64,000 nt of DNA from Nitrospinia bacterium (GTDB lineage: Bacteria > Nitrospinota > Nitrospinia > Nitrospinales > JAJDAT01), in contig JAJDAT010000015.1 in the NCBI GenBank assembly GCA_029261715.1, forward strand, positions 186,001 to 250,000, written 5' to 3'. Positions 26,164 through 33,714 of the stretch are shown here, in pieces. The number at the start of each line of letters is the position of its first letter. Positions within the stretch are counted from its first letter, which is position 1. The notes below the pieces were generated by a model. The model did no database searches and was not told where the DNA came from. It was given only the letters and a program-made list of their open reading frames with translations. Both the position numbers and the translations under genes were made by a program.

Positions 26164-27393
26164 TTATTTCCCTCCCAGATTATAATCTTTTTCTAATTGA
26201 TCGATCACTGCAGCTCCAACTGAGTCGCTCCACACATTTACTGAAGTACGACATCGATCTAAGAACCAATCGATGGCTAATAACATACCAACCCCTTCAA
26301 GCGGTAGCCCTGCGGCTTGCAATACCATAACCATAGTGACTAAACCAGCTTCAGGAATGCCTGCCGCGCCAATAGCGGCTAATGTCGCGGTTAAAAATAC
26401 TATTGCCTGACCAGTAATTCCTAATTGAATATCAAACATTTGGGCAATAAATAATGCGGCCACAGCTTCATATAGAGCGGTACCATTCATGTTTACCGTA
26501 GCCCCTAATGGCAACACAAACAAACAAGCTTTTCGAGAAATCTTAGCATTTTCTTCTGCGCAATCAATCGTAACTGGCATCGTAGCTGAACTACTAGCGG
26601 TAGAGAACGCGGTCAAAATAGCTTCACTCATTTGTTTAAAATATTCTAATGGATTTCTCTTACCCAATATTTTCAAAAACAAGGGAAGAACTACCACTGC
26701 ATGAATTAACAAAGCGGCAATAACTGTAAAAACATATTTCCCAATTTTTGCCAATTCCGCCAAAAACATTTCGCCACCTCCCGCCGCTCCTAACTTTGAC
26801 GAAACTAATCCGAATATTCCAATGGGGGCGAAATACATCACCATATGAACCATCTTCATTATGGCAAGATTAACCGTATCGAAAAACTCGATCGCCGCTT
26901 GACCTTTTTCTCCTAGCGTTGTCAACACGCCGCCAAACGCTAAGGAAAATATAATTATCGGAAGGATTTCCATTTTAACCATGGATTCCACAATGTTTGA
27001 CGAAATAAAACTCTTTACTATGTCTACTAATCCAGCTTCTTCTTTCCCTGCTACTCTTTCTGGAAGAACTACTCCAGCCGCAGAAACTCCTTCTCCAGGT
27101 TGAATAATATTTACTAAAACCAATCCAATCACGACAGCAATCCCTGTCGTAATCATAAAATACAAAAGAGTCACACCTCCGGTCAAACCAACTTTACGAA
27201 CATCCCCTAACCCTGAAATCCCTACAATCATTGAGGAAACAATAAGTGGAATCACCAACATCTTTAATGCGTCTAGGAACATTTCTCCAAGCCAAGCGAC
27301 CTGCTCCATAGAGTGTCCAAACCTCCATCCACAAAACCCACCCAGAACGATTCCAACAATGGTTAGGTAAAGGAGCGTATTTTTTTTATCCAT
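26164..27393 (-). CDS. Dicarboxylate/amino acid:cation symporter (DAACS family)
   Basis: The 409-residue, polytopic protein matches the GltP/DctA family of sodium- or proton-coupled glutamate, aspartate or C4-dicarboxylate symporters. Seen are the re-entrant serine-rich loop AFSTASSSATMPVTI, the NMNGTALYEAVAA motif in helix 7, and the C-terminal AIDWFLDRCRTSVNVWSD with the substrate-binding Asp and Arg. The Arg in DRCRT favours dicarboxylic amino acids or dicarboxylates, not neutral amino acids. I start it at ATG 27393, with AAAGG 6 nt upstream. A half-size TauE/SafE gene follows 2 bp after its stop. Confidence 0.9.
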   Translation of the reverse strand: MDKKNTLLYLTIVGIVLGGFCGWRFGHSMEQVAWLGEMFLDALKMLVIPLIVSSMIVGISGLGDVRKVGLTGGVTLLYFMITTGIAVVIGLVLVNIIQPGEGVSAAGVVLPERVAGKEEAGLVDIVKSFISSNIVESMVKMEILPIIIFSLAFGGVLTTLGEKGQAAIEFFDTVNLAIMKMVHMVMYFAPIGIFGLVSSKLGAAGGGEMFLAELAKIGKYVFTVIAALLIHAVVVLPLFLKILGKRNPLEYFKQMSEAILTAFSTASSSATMPVTIDCAEENAKISRKACLFVLPLGATVNMNGTALYEAVAALFIAQMFDIQLGITGQAIVFLTATLAAIGAAGIPEAGLVTMVMVLQAAGLPLEGVGMLLAIDWFLDRCRTSVNVWSDSVGAAVIDQLEKDYNLGGK

Positions 27394-27614
27394 TTGCAAC
27401 CTTTCAAAATATCAACTATCTATTCACTATTTAGTTATAATAGAGATATGACTGTATTTGGCGGTAACTTTCAAAATTATTCTAGAGAAAGTTCTTCCAA
27501 CGGCAAGCATTTTAGAAATATATTTTCGCCATGCCCACCAAAACAAATTATATAGGGCTTAACTAGCTTTCGGCAAATAATACCAAATTCGAGTTAACTT
27601 TGAGGAGGCAAATC

Positions 27615-28901
27615 ATGACAGAAAAAGCGACTCTTACATATAACGGTCAATCCATTGAATTGCCGATCATAGAAGGAACTTTGGGTCAAAAAGGAATCGA
27701 TATTTCAAAACTAAGAGCTTCCACAGGGCTAATTACTTATGACCCTGGTTTTGTAAATACAGGTTCTTGCGCTAGTTCGATCACTTATTTAGACGGCGGA
27801 AAAGGACAGCTTCTTTACCGCGGAATTCCTATCGAACAAATTGCCGAAAAAAGTAACTTTATAGAAACTTCATACTTGATCATTTACGGTCATTTGCCTA
27901 CCAAAGATGAATTAGATGATTTTACGTATCATATTACTCACCATTCCATGGTGCATGAATCTATCAAAAATCTTTACGATGGCTTTCCAAACAATCCTCA
28001 TCCTATGGCAGTTTGCAGCGCCGTCGTAGGATCTTTAGCGACATTTTACGAAAATGATTTGGGAGTGCGAGACACCCGACAGATTGAAATCACAATCCAT
28101 CGTTTATTAGCAAAACTCCCAACTATCGCCGCCTATAGTTATAAAAAGTCTATCGGACTACCTTTACCCTATCCCAATAACTCGCTCAGCTATACAGAGA
28201 ACTTTTTAAATATGATGTTCTCTACTCCCTGTGAAGAATACGAAATAGATCCTATCGCGGCAAAAGCGCTCGACTTATTGCTAATTTTACATGCAGATCA
28301 CGAGCAAAATTGTTCCACTAGTACAGTGCGATTGGTCGGTAGTTCAATGTGCAATTTATTTGCTTCTGTTTCCGCAGGAATTTACGCTTTATGGGGTCCG
28401 TTACATGGCGGGGCAAATCAAGCCGTTGTGGAAATGCTTCAAATGATTCATGAAGATGGTGGAAGTGTTGAAAAATTCGTTGAAAAAGCGCGAAACCCTG
28501 AAGATCCTTTCCGACTCATGGGCTTTGGGCACCGTGTTTATAAAAACTTTGATCCACGAAGCCGATTAGTCAAAAGCCTTGCGCATGAGATTCTTGAAAA
28601 ACTGAATATTCAGAGCCCTCTTTTCGACATTGCTTTAAAATTAGAAGAAATTGCCTTAAAGGACCAATACTTTATAGACAAAAAACTTTATCCAAATGTC
28701 GATTTTTATTCAGGACTAATTTATATGGCGTTAAAAATCCCTGTAAATATGTTTACAGTTATGTTCGCTATCGGTAGATTACCGGGCTGGATCGCTCAAT
28801 GGAAAGAACTTCAAGAAGACAAAGGGTTTAAAATTGGCAGACCCCACCAAATATACACAGGGGAAACCCAAAAAGATTATGTCCCTATAGAGCAACGATA
28901 A
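27615..28901 (+). CDS. gltA: Citrate synthase
   Basis: The 428-residue protein is a hexameric-type bacterial citrate synthase, which condenses acetyl-CoA and oxaloacetate as the entry step of the TCA cycle. Catalytic regions seen are LILHADHEQNCSTSTVR (first His), GPLHGGANQAVVEML (second His) and GFGHRVYKNFDPR. The catalytic Asp lies in NVDFYSGL. The true start is ATG 27615, with a strong Shine-Dalgarno (GAGGAGG) 7-8 nt upstream. The gene is monocistronic, with about 200 bp of spacer on the 5' side. In nitrite oxidisers using a reverse TCA cycle this enzyme can have unusual roles, but that is speculation here. Confidence 0.96.
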   Translation: MTEKATLTYNGQSIELPIIEGTLGQKGIDISKLRASTGLITYDPGFVNTGSCASSITYLDGGKGQLLYRGIPIEQIAEKSNFIETSYLIIYGHLPTKDELDDFTYHITHHSMVHESIKNLYDGFPNNPHPMAVCSAVVGSLATFYENDLGVRDTRQIEITIHRLLAKLPTIAAYSYKKSIGLPLPYPNNSLSYTENFLNMMFSTPCEEYEIDPIAAKALDLLLILHADHEQNCSTSTVRLVGSSMCNLFASVSAGIYALWGPLHGGANQAVVEMLQMIHEDGGSVEKFVEKARNPEDPFRLMGFGHRVYKNFDPRSRLVKSLAHEILEKLNIQSPLFDIALKLEEIALKDQYFIDKKLYPNVDFYSGLIYMALKIPVNMFTVMFAIGRLPGWIAQWKELQEDKGFKIGRPHQIYTGETQKDYVPIEQR

Positions 28902-28941
28902 ACAACGCGTTTTTAAAGAAAGTAAAAAATTTATAGACTGA

Positions 28942-29262
28942 CTAAAACGGTTCGATGGTACATTTGAAGGGGAAATCTTCCATGGCTGCGGCCATATGAA
29001 CCTGTTCCACTTTGAACTCCGCTCTTTCTAAAGGCTGGGTATCGACGTGAGCTACTCCAGAATAATGCACTTCATACATCAACCGCTCAGACTCATCATA
29101 ACTTTTGCCGAATACTTTCATCAGCATTCGTATTACAAATTCCATAGTGGTGACAGAATCATCCCACATTAAAATTTTATAAAGCGGTAAATAATCTTGT
29201 TTAACTACTTGATGATCTTCTTCTTCGATTACTGGTAACGTAGGGGTTAATTCTTCAGACAT
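28942..29262 (-). CDS. clpS: ClpS adaptor of the ClpAP protease
   Basis: The 106-residue protein is ClpS, the N-degron adaptor delivering substrates to ClpA. Core seen: LYKILMWDDSVTTMEFV, SERLMYEVHYSG (His equivalent to E. coli H66 present) and a C-terminal FKCTIEP. In E. coli the pocket residues N34 and D35 bind the substrate alpha-amino group; here the aligned pair reads D-D, so N34 is Asp, and the following Asp is Ser. A 25-residue N-terminal extension precedes the fold. No clpA is adjacent; the gene is convergent with gltA and stands alone. Confidence 0.9.
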   Translation of the reverse strand: MSEELTPTLPVIEEEDHQVVKQDYLPLYKILMWDDSVTTMEFVIRMLMKVFGKSYDESERLMYEVHYSGVAHVDTQPLERAEFKVEQVHMAAAMEDFPFKCTIEPF

Positions 29263-29425
29263 TCTAAATTCTATCTTCCTATCGGTTAAATGAGTTCCTA
29301 ATTTATCTATTTACTACAATTCTAGAAAAAACAGGTACATTTTTCAATCTCAAACTTTAAAACAGACGCTGAAAAGTTATTATTAACTAAATAGTTCCAC
29401 ATTAATTAGCCAAAATAATCGCCAA

Positions 29426-30301
29426 ATGTCTCGATTTATTTTAATAACTTTATTCGGAATCTTACTATTTCAGACAAATCCGAATGTGCATGGTCAAACT
29501 AACGCTACTTCACCTCCGTCTGGCCTTTATGAATCATTTTCGCCAACAGGTGATATCAAACGCTTTTTTGGAGAAAGTATCTATTTTGATATTAGCTTTC
29601 TTTGGTTTGAAAATGCCGCAGAGGCAAAAATCTCTTTATTTGAAAAAAATGGCCAATTACACGCTAAGCTGGAAGCGCAAACAAAAGGCTTTATTGGTTG
29701 GTTTACCGCTTATCGCAAACATGTCTACGAGGCCAACTTAGAAATTATCGATAATGGATCTCGTTTACGATCAAAAGAGTTCTATAGAATGGTAGACGAT
29801 GGCTCCACTCTAGAAAAGTCCGAACATTTTCTCGATTATAGATTACGAAGTCATTCTTGGAAAAAAACACTCAATGGTGAAGTTATTGAAGACAAAACCG
29901 AGGAAATTCCAGCAGGAACAAACTTTGACGATATTTTGACAGCTTTTTACAATTTTCGTAATGGAGTTTACGGAAAACTGGAAAAAGGCCAATCTTACGA
30001 AATTTCAACTCTACCCGAAAAAGGCCATAAGACGCTAACAGTTCAAATTCGAACTGATAAGGAAGAAAAAGAAGCTCGATTAATAGAAAATCGACCTTTA
30101 GCAAACGACTTTCTTTTGCGCGTCAAAATACCTAAAGAAATCTTTAAAACTGAAAACGGAGAAATTTTTTTCTGGGCCTCAAAACATTACATACCTTTAG
30201 AAACCACAGTTAAGGATTATATTTTATTTGGGGATCTCCACGCTCTTTTCGCTAAAAGAGAATTTCTCCCAAACCTTCTATCTAAAAACCCCGATTTCTA
30301 G
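29426..30301 (+). CDS. DUF3108 family periplasmic protein
   Basis: The 291-residue protein has a signal peptide (about 1-23, ending near VHGQ) and a beta-rich domain matching DUF3108. Seen are FGESIYFDISFLWFENAAEA at the start of the domain, GWFTAYRKHVYEA, a middle DILTAFYNFR motif, and the C-terminal FFWASKHYIPLETTV. The DUF3108 fold is lipocalin-like and found in secreted or envelope proteins, with no assigned reaction. The gene stands alone; its 3' end nearly touches the convergent gene at 30305. Confidence 0.75.
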   Translation: MSRFILITLFGILLFQTNPNVHGQTNATSPPSGLYESFSPTGDIKRFFGESIYFDISFLWFENAAEAKISLFEKNGQLHAKLEAQTKGFIGWFTAYRKHVYEANLEIIDNGSRLRSKEFYRMVDDGSTLEKSEHFLDYRLRSHSWKKTLNGEVIEDKTEEIPAGTNFDDILTAFYNFRNGVYGKLEKGQSYEISTLPEKGHKTLTVQIRTDKEEKEARLIENRPLANDFLLRVKIPKEIFKTENGEIFFWASKHYIPLETTVKDYILFGDLHALFAKREFLPNLLSKNPDF

Positions 30302-30304
30302 TAT

Positions 30305-30649
30305 TTAAACGTCAAATGTCGGCAATGGAGGATCTTGCCAAATATTGGCTTCGTTGGTTTCGTCCAGTGTTATTTCCCCAAAAGTTATGGAATAAGGAGC
30401 CTCGTTTTCCACATTATACTCAACGGACATCTTTTTTATATTCCACTTCCCTTTGTCGGGACCTACTAACGTCAAACTATGCGGAAAGCTATTGATCTCA
30501 TAACTACCTTCCATAGTTTCTCCAGGTTGAGCCGCGCCCTTTACATTATCAAAGGGGACTTTAAACCCATTGACGCTGAATTGAACAGGTTCATCTATTC
30601 CGGAATCTCCGGTTTCTATTTTAACATTAAATGTTTTTAGCTTTGGCAT
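30305..30649 (-). CDS. Conserved-looking hypothetical protein, 114 aa
   Basis: I do not recognise this protein. It is cytosolic, acidic and predicted beta-rich, without a signal peptide or membrane segment, and has no cysteine or histidine cluster apart from one His. Pattern includes VNGFKVPFDN and GSYEINSFPHSLTLVGP. It lies 38 bp downstream of the Nfu gene on the same strand, so it may be co-transcribed and connected with Fe-S metabolism; that is inference from position only. Base use is like its neighbours, and the frame fills the gap between Nfu and the convergent DUF3108 gene. Confidence 0.6.
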   Translation of the reverse strand: MPKLKTFNVKIETGDSGIDEPVQFSVNGFKVPFDNVKGAAQPGETMEGSYEINSFPHSLTLVGPDKGKWNIKKMSVEYNVENEAPYSITFGEITLDETNEANIWQDPPLPTFDV

Positions 30650-30687
30650 ATCTATTAAATGGGATGCAATTAAGTTTTAAATAATTT

Positions 30688-31518
30688 TTAAGAATAAAAA
30701 GGATTCAATCCAGCCTTGTGATCTGTTTCATCTAAAATGGCGCCTACTGTTGGCAAGGCTTTACGAAACGCCCCATGAATACCCATTTTCAATGTCATAT
30801 CAGCGGCGCTGCAACCTTGACAACCGCCACCCATTAGAATCGTAACCGTGTTTCCCTTAATGTTGGTTAATTGAACATTTCCACCGTGGCCAGCTACTCC
30901 TGGGTTGACTTCCTTATCTATGACTTCTTGGATTTTGCTTCGGACTTCCTCTTCTGATGGAATCGAATCTAAAATGGTTTTAGAAATTAAACTTTCCTTA
31001 GCTTCTAACTTTTCTCTAATCGCGGCGCCAATTTCTTTAGCCATTGGCAACCAATCTCCCGGTCCTTTGTTAACGCGTGTCACTGTTAGGGTAGATTCTT
31101 GAATTAACATAGATTCCACACCGTCTACGCTAAATAAACTTTCGGCTAGGGATGAACCTTCAGCGCTTTCAAAGTTCTCAAAGTACCAAGAATTGCCTTC
31201 TATCAAATCGCGGTTAACCATAAATTTACACTGATCACCCTCTAGAGTAGGCTCCGCTTTAATTAAGACTTCATCTGTTTGAACAGTCTCAGCTGATTCC
31301 TTTGATACAATTATTGGAGGCTGAATTACTGTTCGTTTGATAGGTTCAGGTTCTTTAAAAGGTTTTTCCTCAGAATTAGAAGAAGCGGGAGGCTCTTCTA
31401 CAGCAACAACTTCATCCATAAGAGGTCGCATGCTAACCTGAGACGTCTCTGGTTTATCTTCATGTGTCTTATCAGCGCTACCTGAAAACATACTTCTTAA
31501 CTTATTTATGATGGACAC
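30688..31518 (-). CDS. Nfu-type iron-sulfur cluster scaffold/carrier
   Basis: The 276-residue protein has an N-terminal low-complexity, Pro/Glu/Ser-rich extension (about 1-90), an Nfu N-terminal domain (about 95-175, with LAESLFSVDGVESMLI) and a C-terminal NifU domain (about 195-265). The C-terminal domain carries the cluster-binding C-x2-C in GGGCQGCSAADMTLK. Nfu proteins receive Fe-S clusters and deliver them to targets. The extension is unusually long and disordered compared with typical Nfu of about 190 residues. Likely users in this window include the nitrite/sulfite reductase and the 2Fe-2S ferredoxin. The frame below it may be co-transcribed. Confidence 0.88.
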   Translation of the reverse strand: MSIINKLRSMFSGSADKTHEDKPETSQVSMRPLMDEVVAVEEPPASSNSEEKPFKEPEPIKRTVIQPPIIVSKESAETVQTDEVLIKAEPTLEGDQCKFMVNRDLIEGNSWYFENFESAEGSSLAESLFSVDGVESMLIQESTLTVTRVNKGPGDWLPMAKEIGAAIREKLEAKESLISKTILDSIPSEEEVRSKIQEVIDKEVNPGVAGHGGNVQLTNIKGNTVTILMGGGCQGCSAADMTLKMGIHGAFRKALPTVGAILDETDHKAGLNPFYS

Positions 31519-31817
31519 TGACCATACTCCTTAAATATCTAATCAAAATTATTTCAATAAAGTATCTTTTAATAATGGCAGTCTTTCAAAATCAGAAAAA
31601 AACTAAGCCATTAACTTTTAAAGGTAGAGTTTTCCAAATTGCCACTAGGAATTATTGTATCATTTTGACGGGGAGGTCACACTTAGAACATGAGTTAAAT
31701 ACTTATTTTTAAACCAATAACCTCGAAAAAGCCCTTAACTTCAAGTTATTTTTAATAATCAGCTCCCATTTTCAACATAATTTAGAGCACCTCAAATTGT
31801 TTTTCTAAAAATCAGGT
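31519..31817. other. 299-bp spacer between yraN and the Nfu gene
   Basis: AT-rich with no supportable gene. It must carry the promoter of the Nfu gene, but I could not name it. Confidence 0.4.
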
Positions 31818-32198
31818 TTACAACCGTAGCCGAAATGCATCTTGGGTCAGTCGTAATTCCCAGTTTTCAGGCTCTTTAGGATCTCCAGAAATAGCTACTA
31901 TGTCAAAGCGACAAGGTCTCTCCGTTATTTTATATTTTGCTAAGAATAATTCTGCGACACGAAACAGTTTTCTCTGTTTAGCTTCATTCACCGCTATTTC
32001 AGGACGACCGTAATTTAAGTTAGATCGAGTTTTTACCTCAATAAACGCTATTGCTCTCTTATGTTCAGCGACAATATCTATTTCTCCGGTTTTAGTTCGA
32101 AAGTTCATTTCAAGAATTCGGTAGCCTTTTTTCTTAAGAAATGTCGCTGCCGCTGCTTCTCCTTCTTTTCCAAAACTAGCGGCTCTTTGCTTGGTCAT
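31818..32198 (-). CDS. yraN: YraN family (UPF0102) nuclease-like protein
   Basis: The 126-residue protein is a YraN/UPF0102 member. It has FGKEGEAAAATFLKKKGY near the N-terminus and a PD-(D/E)XK-like core in which the acidic residue is in KTGEIDIVA and E-x-K is in AFIEVKTR. The family is restriction-endonuclease-like by fold, and its cellular task is not settled. The length is normal (about 120). It stands alone; often the gene sits near rnhB or trmD elsewhere, but neither is seen here. Confidence 0.9.
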   Translation of the reverse strand: MTKQRAASFGKEGEAAAATFLKKKGYRILEMNFRTKTGEIDIVAEHKRAIAFIEVKTRSNLNYGRPEIAVNEAKQRKLFRVAELFLAKYKITERPCRFDIVAISGDPKEPENWELRLTQDAFRLRL

Positions 32199-32307
32199 TT
32201 TAATTATTAGACCTTTCTATTTCCTATACTCTTCACAAGTTTTAAGCGAATGTGGTAAAAATGAACCTTCTATAAATCTAAACTTTATATTTCAATACGT
32301 TTAAATC

Positions 32308-32703
32308 ATGGAAATCATTTCTTTTGTTGGTCTAAGCCTACTTTTTTTTCTCGTTTCTTATCTTGCCGTAGTTAATGTATTAGAAGACTTATTTAACAAT
32401 CCATTTTTAAGAATCTCTATAATGACGATGCTTTCCGTTCCAATGGGGTTTCTGATGGCAATTTTTAGCTACCAGCCAATTTTTATGATCGCTATCGCTT
32501 TTGTCGCTAATTATTACCGCATAATACAAAAGTCCAACACTAAGAAAAATCAAGATAATATAGAATATTCAACGGCTTATTCTTTTGTAGGAAGTTATCT
32601 TTATTTATTTTTACTTTGCATTTTAGGCTACCACTTCCAACAACCTATAGAAATTGACGGAAGCTCTGTACCCTATTGGAAAACATTATTACCGGCAGAA
32701 TAA
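32308..32703 (+). CDS. Unknown membrane protein, 131 aa
   Basis: Not recognised. The protein has four predicted membrane helices (about 4-24, 34-53, 57-70 and 92-109) and a short cytosolic loop with KSNTKKNQDN. No Shine-Dalgarno is visible, but the frame fills the space between convergent and divergent neighbours and hydrophobicity is consistent over its length. No domain or motif helps to name it. Confidence 0.55.
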   Translation: MEIISFVGLSLLFFLVSYLAVVNVLEDLFNNPFLRISIMTMLSVPMGFLMAIFSYQPIFMIAIAFVANYYRIIQKSNTKKNQDNIEYSTAYSFVGSYLYLFLLCILGYHFQQPIEIDGSSVPYWKTLLPAE

Positions 32704-32744
32704 CCATAGACTTTTCAAATCCGTATGGAATTCCATCCAATAAA

Positions 32745-33488
32745 TTAATAGAGCCTAGGAAACCAAGTTCCTGTTCTGGCATGATAATCTTTATATTCTT
32801 GCCCAAACTGTTTCTCAAGAGCTTTATCTTCATAAATAATTCGGTAATGAAACCCAAACCATCCTGAAATCATCCCTAAAACCCCAAAAACAAGATTATG
32901 AGTTGTTAAAGCATATGCAAAAATTACTATCATCATAGCTGCATAAGATGGATGCCTTAAATAACGATAAAGTTGATCTATTTTGAGTCTCTGTTTGTCT
33001 CTAAAAACAATATCAAATTTAAAAGCGACGGCTCCAATCTGATAGACAGCTAGTACTCTTAAGATAGCTCCTAATATAAAACTGGATACAATCGCTATAA
33101 ACTCCCAAGTAGGTAATGGAGCTGTTGACGCTCGAGCAACATAAGATAATCCAATCAACGCTATCGCGATTGGTAAGGTATGCCCAGCCAATTGTTTTAT
33201 AAATTCTTTATCAAATGTTATATCCTCCTGCCGGATGGTGATGGTAAAAATAACTAATTCAATAATTCCAAAAATCGTGTTGTGAAAAGACACCATAAGA
33301 AACCGGATAGCATTTTCAGGATTAACTCCAATTGGAATTAAAGGGACCAAGTATATAATTCCAACCATAATTGCGTTAAAATTGAAATTTATAAATAGGG
33401 CAATTGCGAAAACGGCAATATATAAAATCAAATTTGCATATAGCCATAACTGCACTAAATTCAAAGAATTCATAATGAATTCGTTCAT
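32745..33488 (-). CDS. ICMT/PEMT-like membrane methyltransferase
   Basis: The 247-residue polytopic protein has a C-terminal region of the isoprenylcysteine carboxyl methyltransferase / phospholipid methyltransferase superfamily. This is seen in LYRYLRHPSYAAMMIVIFAY and then FHYRIIYEDKALEKQFGQEYKDYHARTGTWFP, the usual SAM-binding RHPxY and E-x-x-L motifs. Six to seven hydrophobic segments are predicted. The substrate in bacteria is mostly unknown (lipid or prenylated molecule). It is divergent from the nitrite/sulfite reductase gene and has no close partner. Confidence 0.8.
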   Translation of the reverse strand: MNEFIMNSLNLVQLWLYANLILYIAVFAIALFINFNFNAIMVGIIYLVPLIPIGVNPENAIRFLMVSFHNTIFGIIELVIFTITIRQEDITFDKEFIKQLAGHTLPIAIALIGLSYVARASTAPLPTWEFIAIVSSFILGAILRVLAVYQIGAVAFKFDIVFRDKQRLKIDQLYRYLRHPSYAAMMIVIFAYALTTHNLVFGVLGMISGWFGFHYRIIYEDKALEKQFGQEYKDYHARTGTWFPRLY

Positions 33489-33714
33489 AAGTTTCCTTCT
33501 CGCTACGATTTAAAGGGTTTTAAGCTATAACAACTAATTGTTTTAATTACTTTCCAAGACCGTTACAATAAATAGTTAAATACCGCTTTTTATTATATAA
33601 TATACTTGCTAAACACAGGGCGGCTGATACAACATTTTTAGCCAATGCTTTAAAACAAAGAAAAAAGTCGCCATTTTTCAAGAATTTTGAAATTTTGTTA
33701 GAGAAAATATCCCC

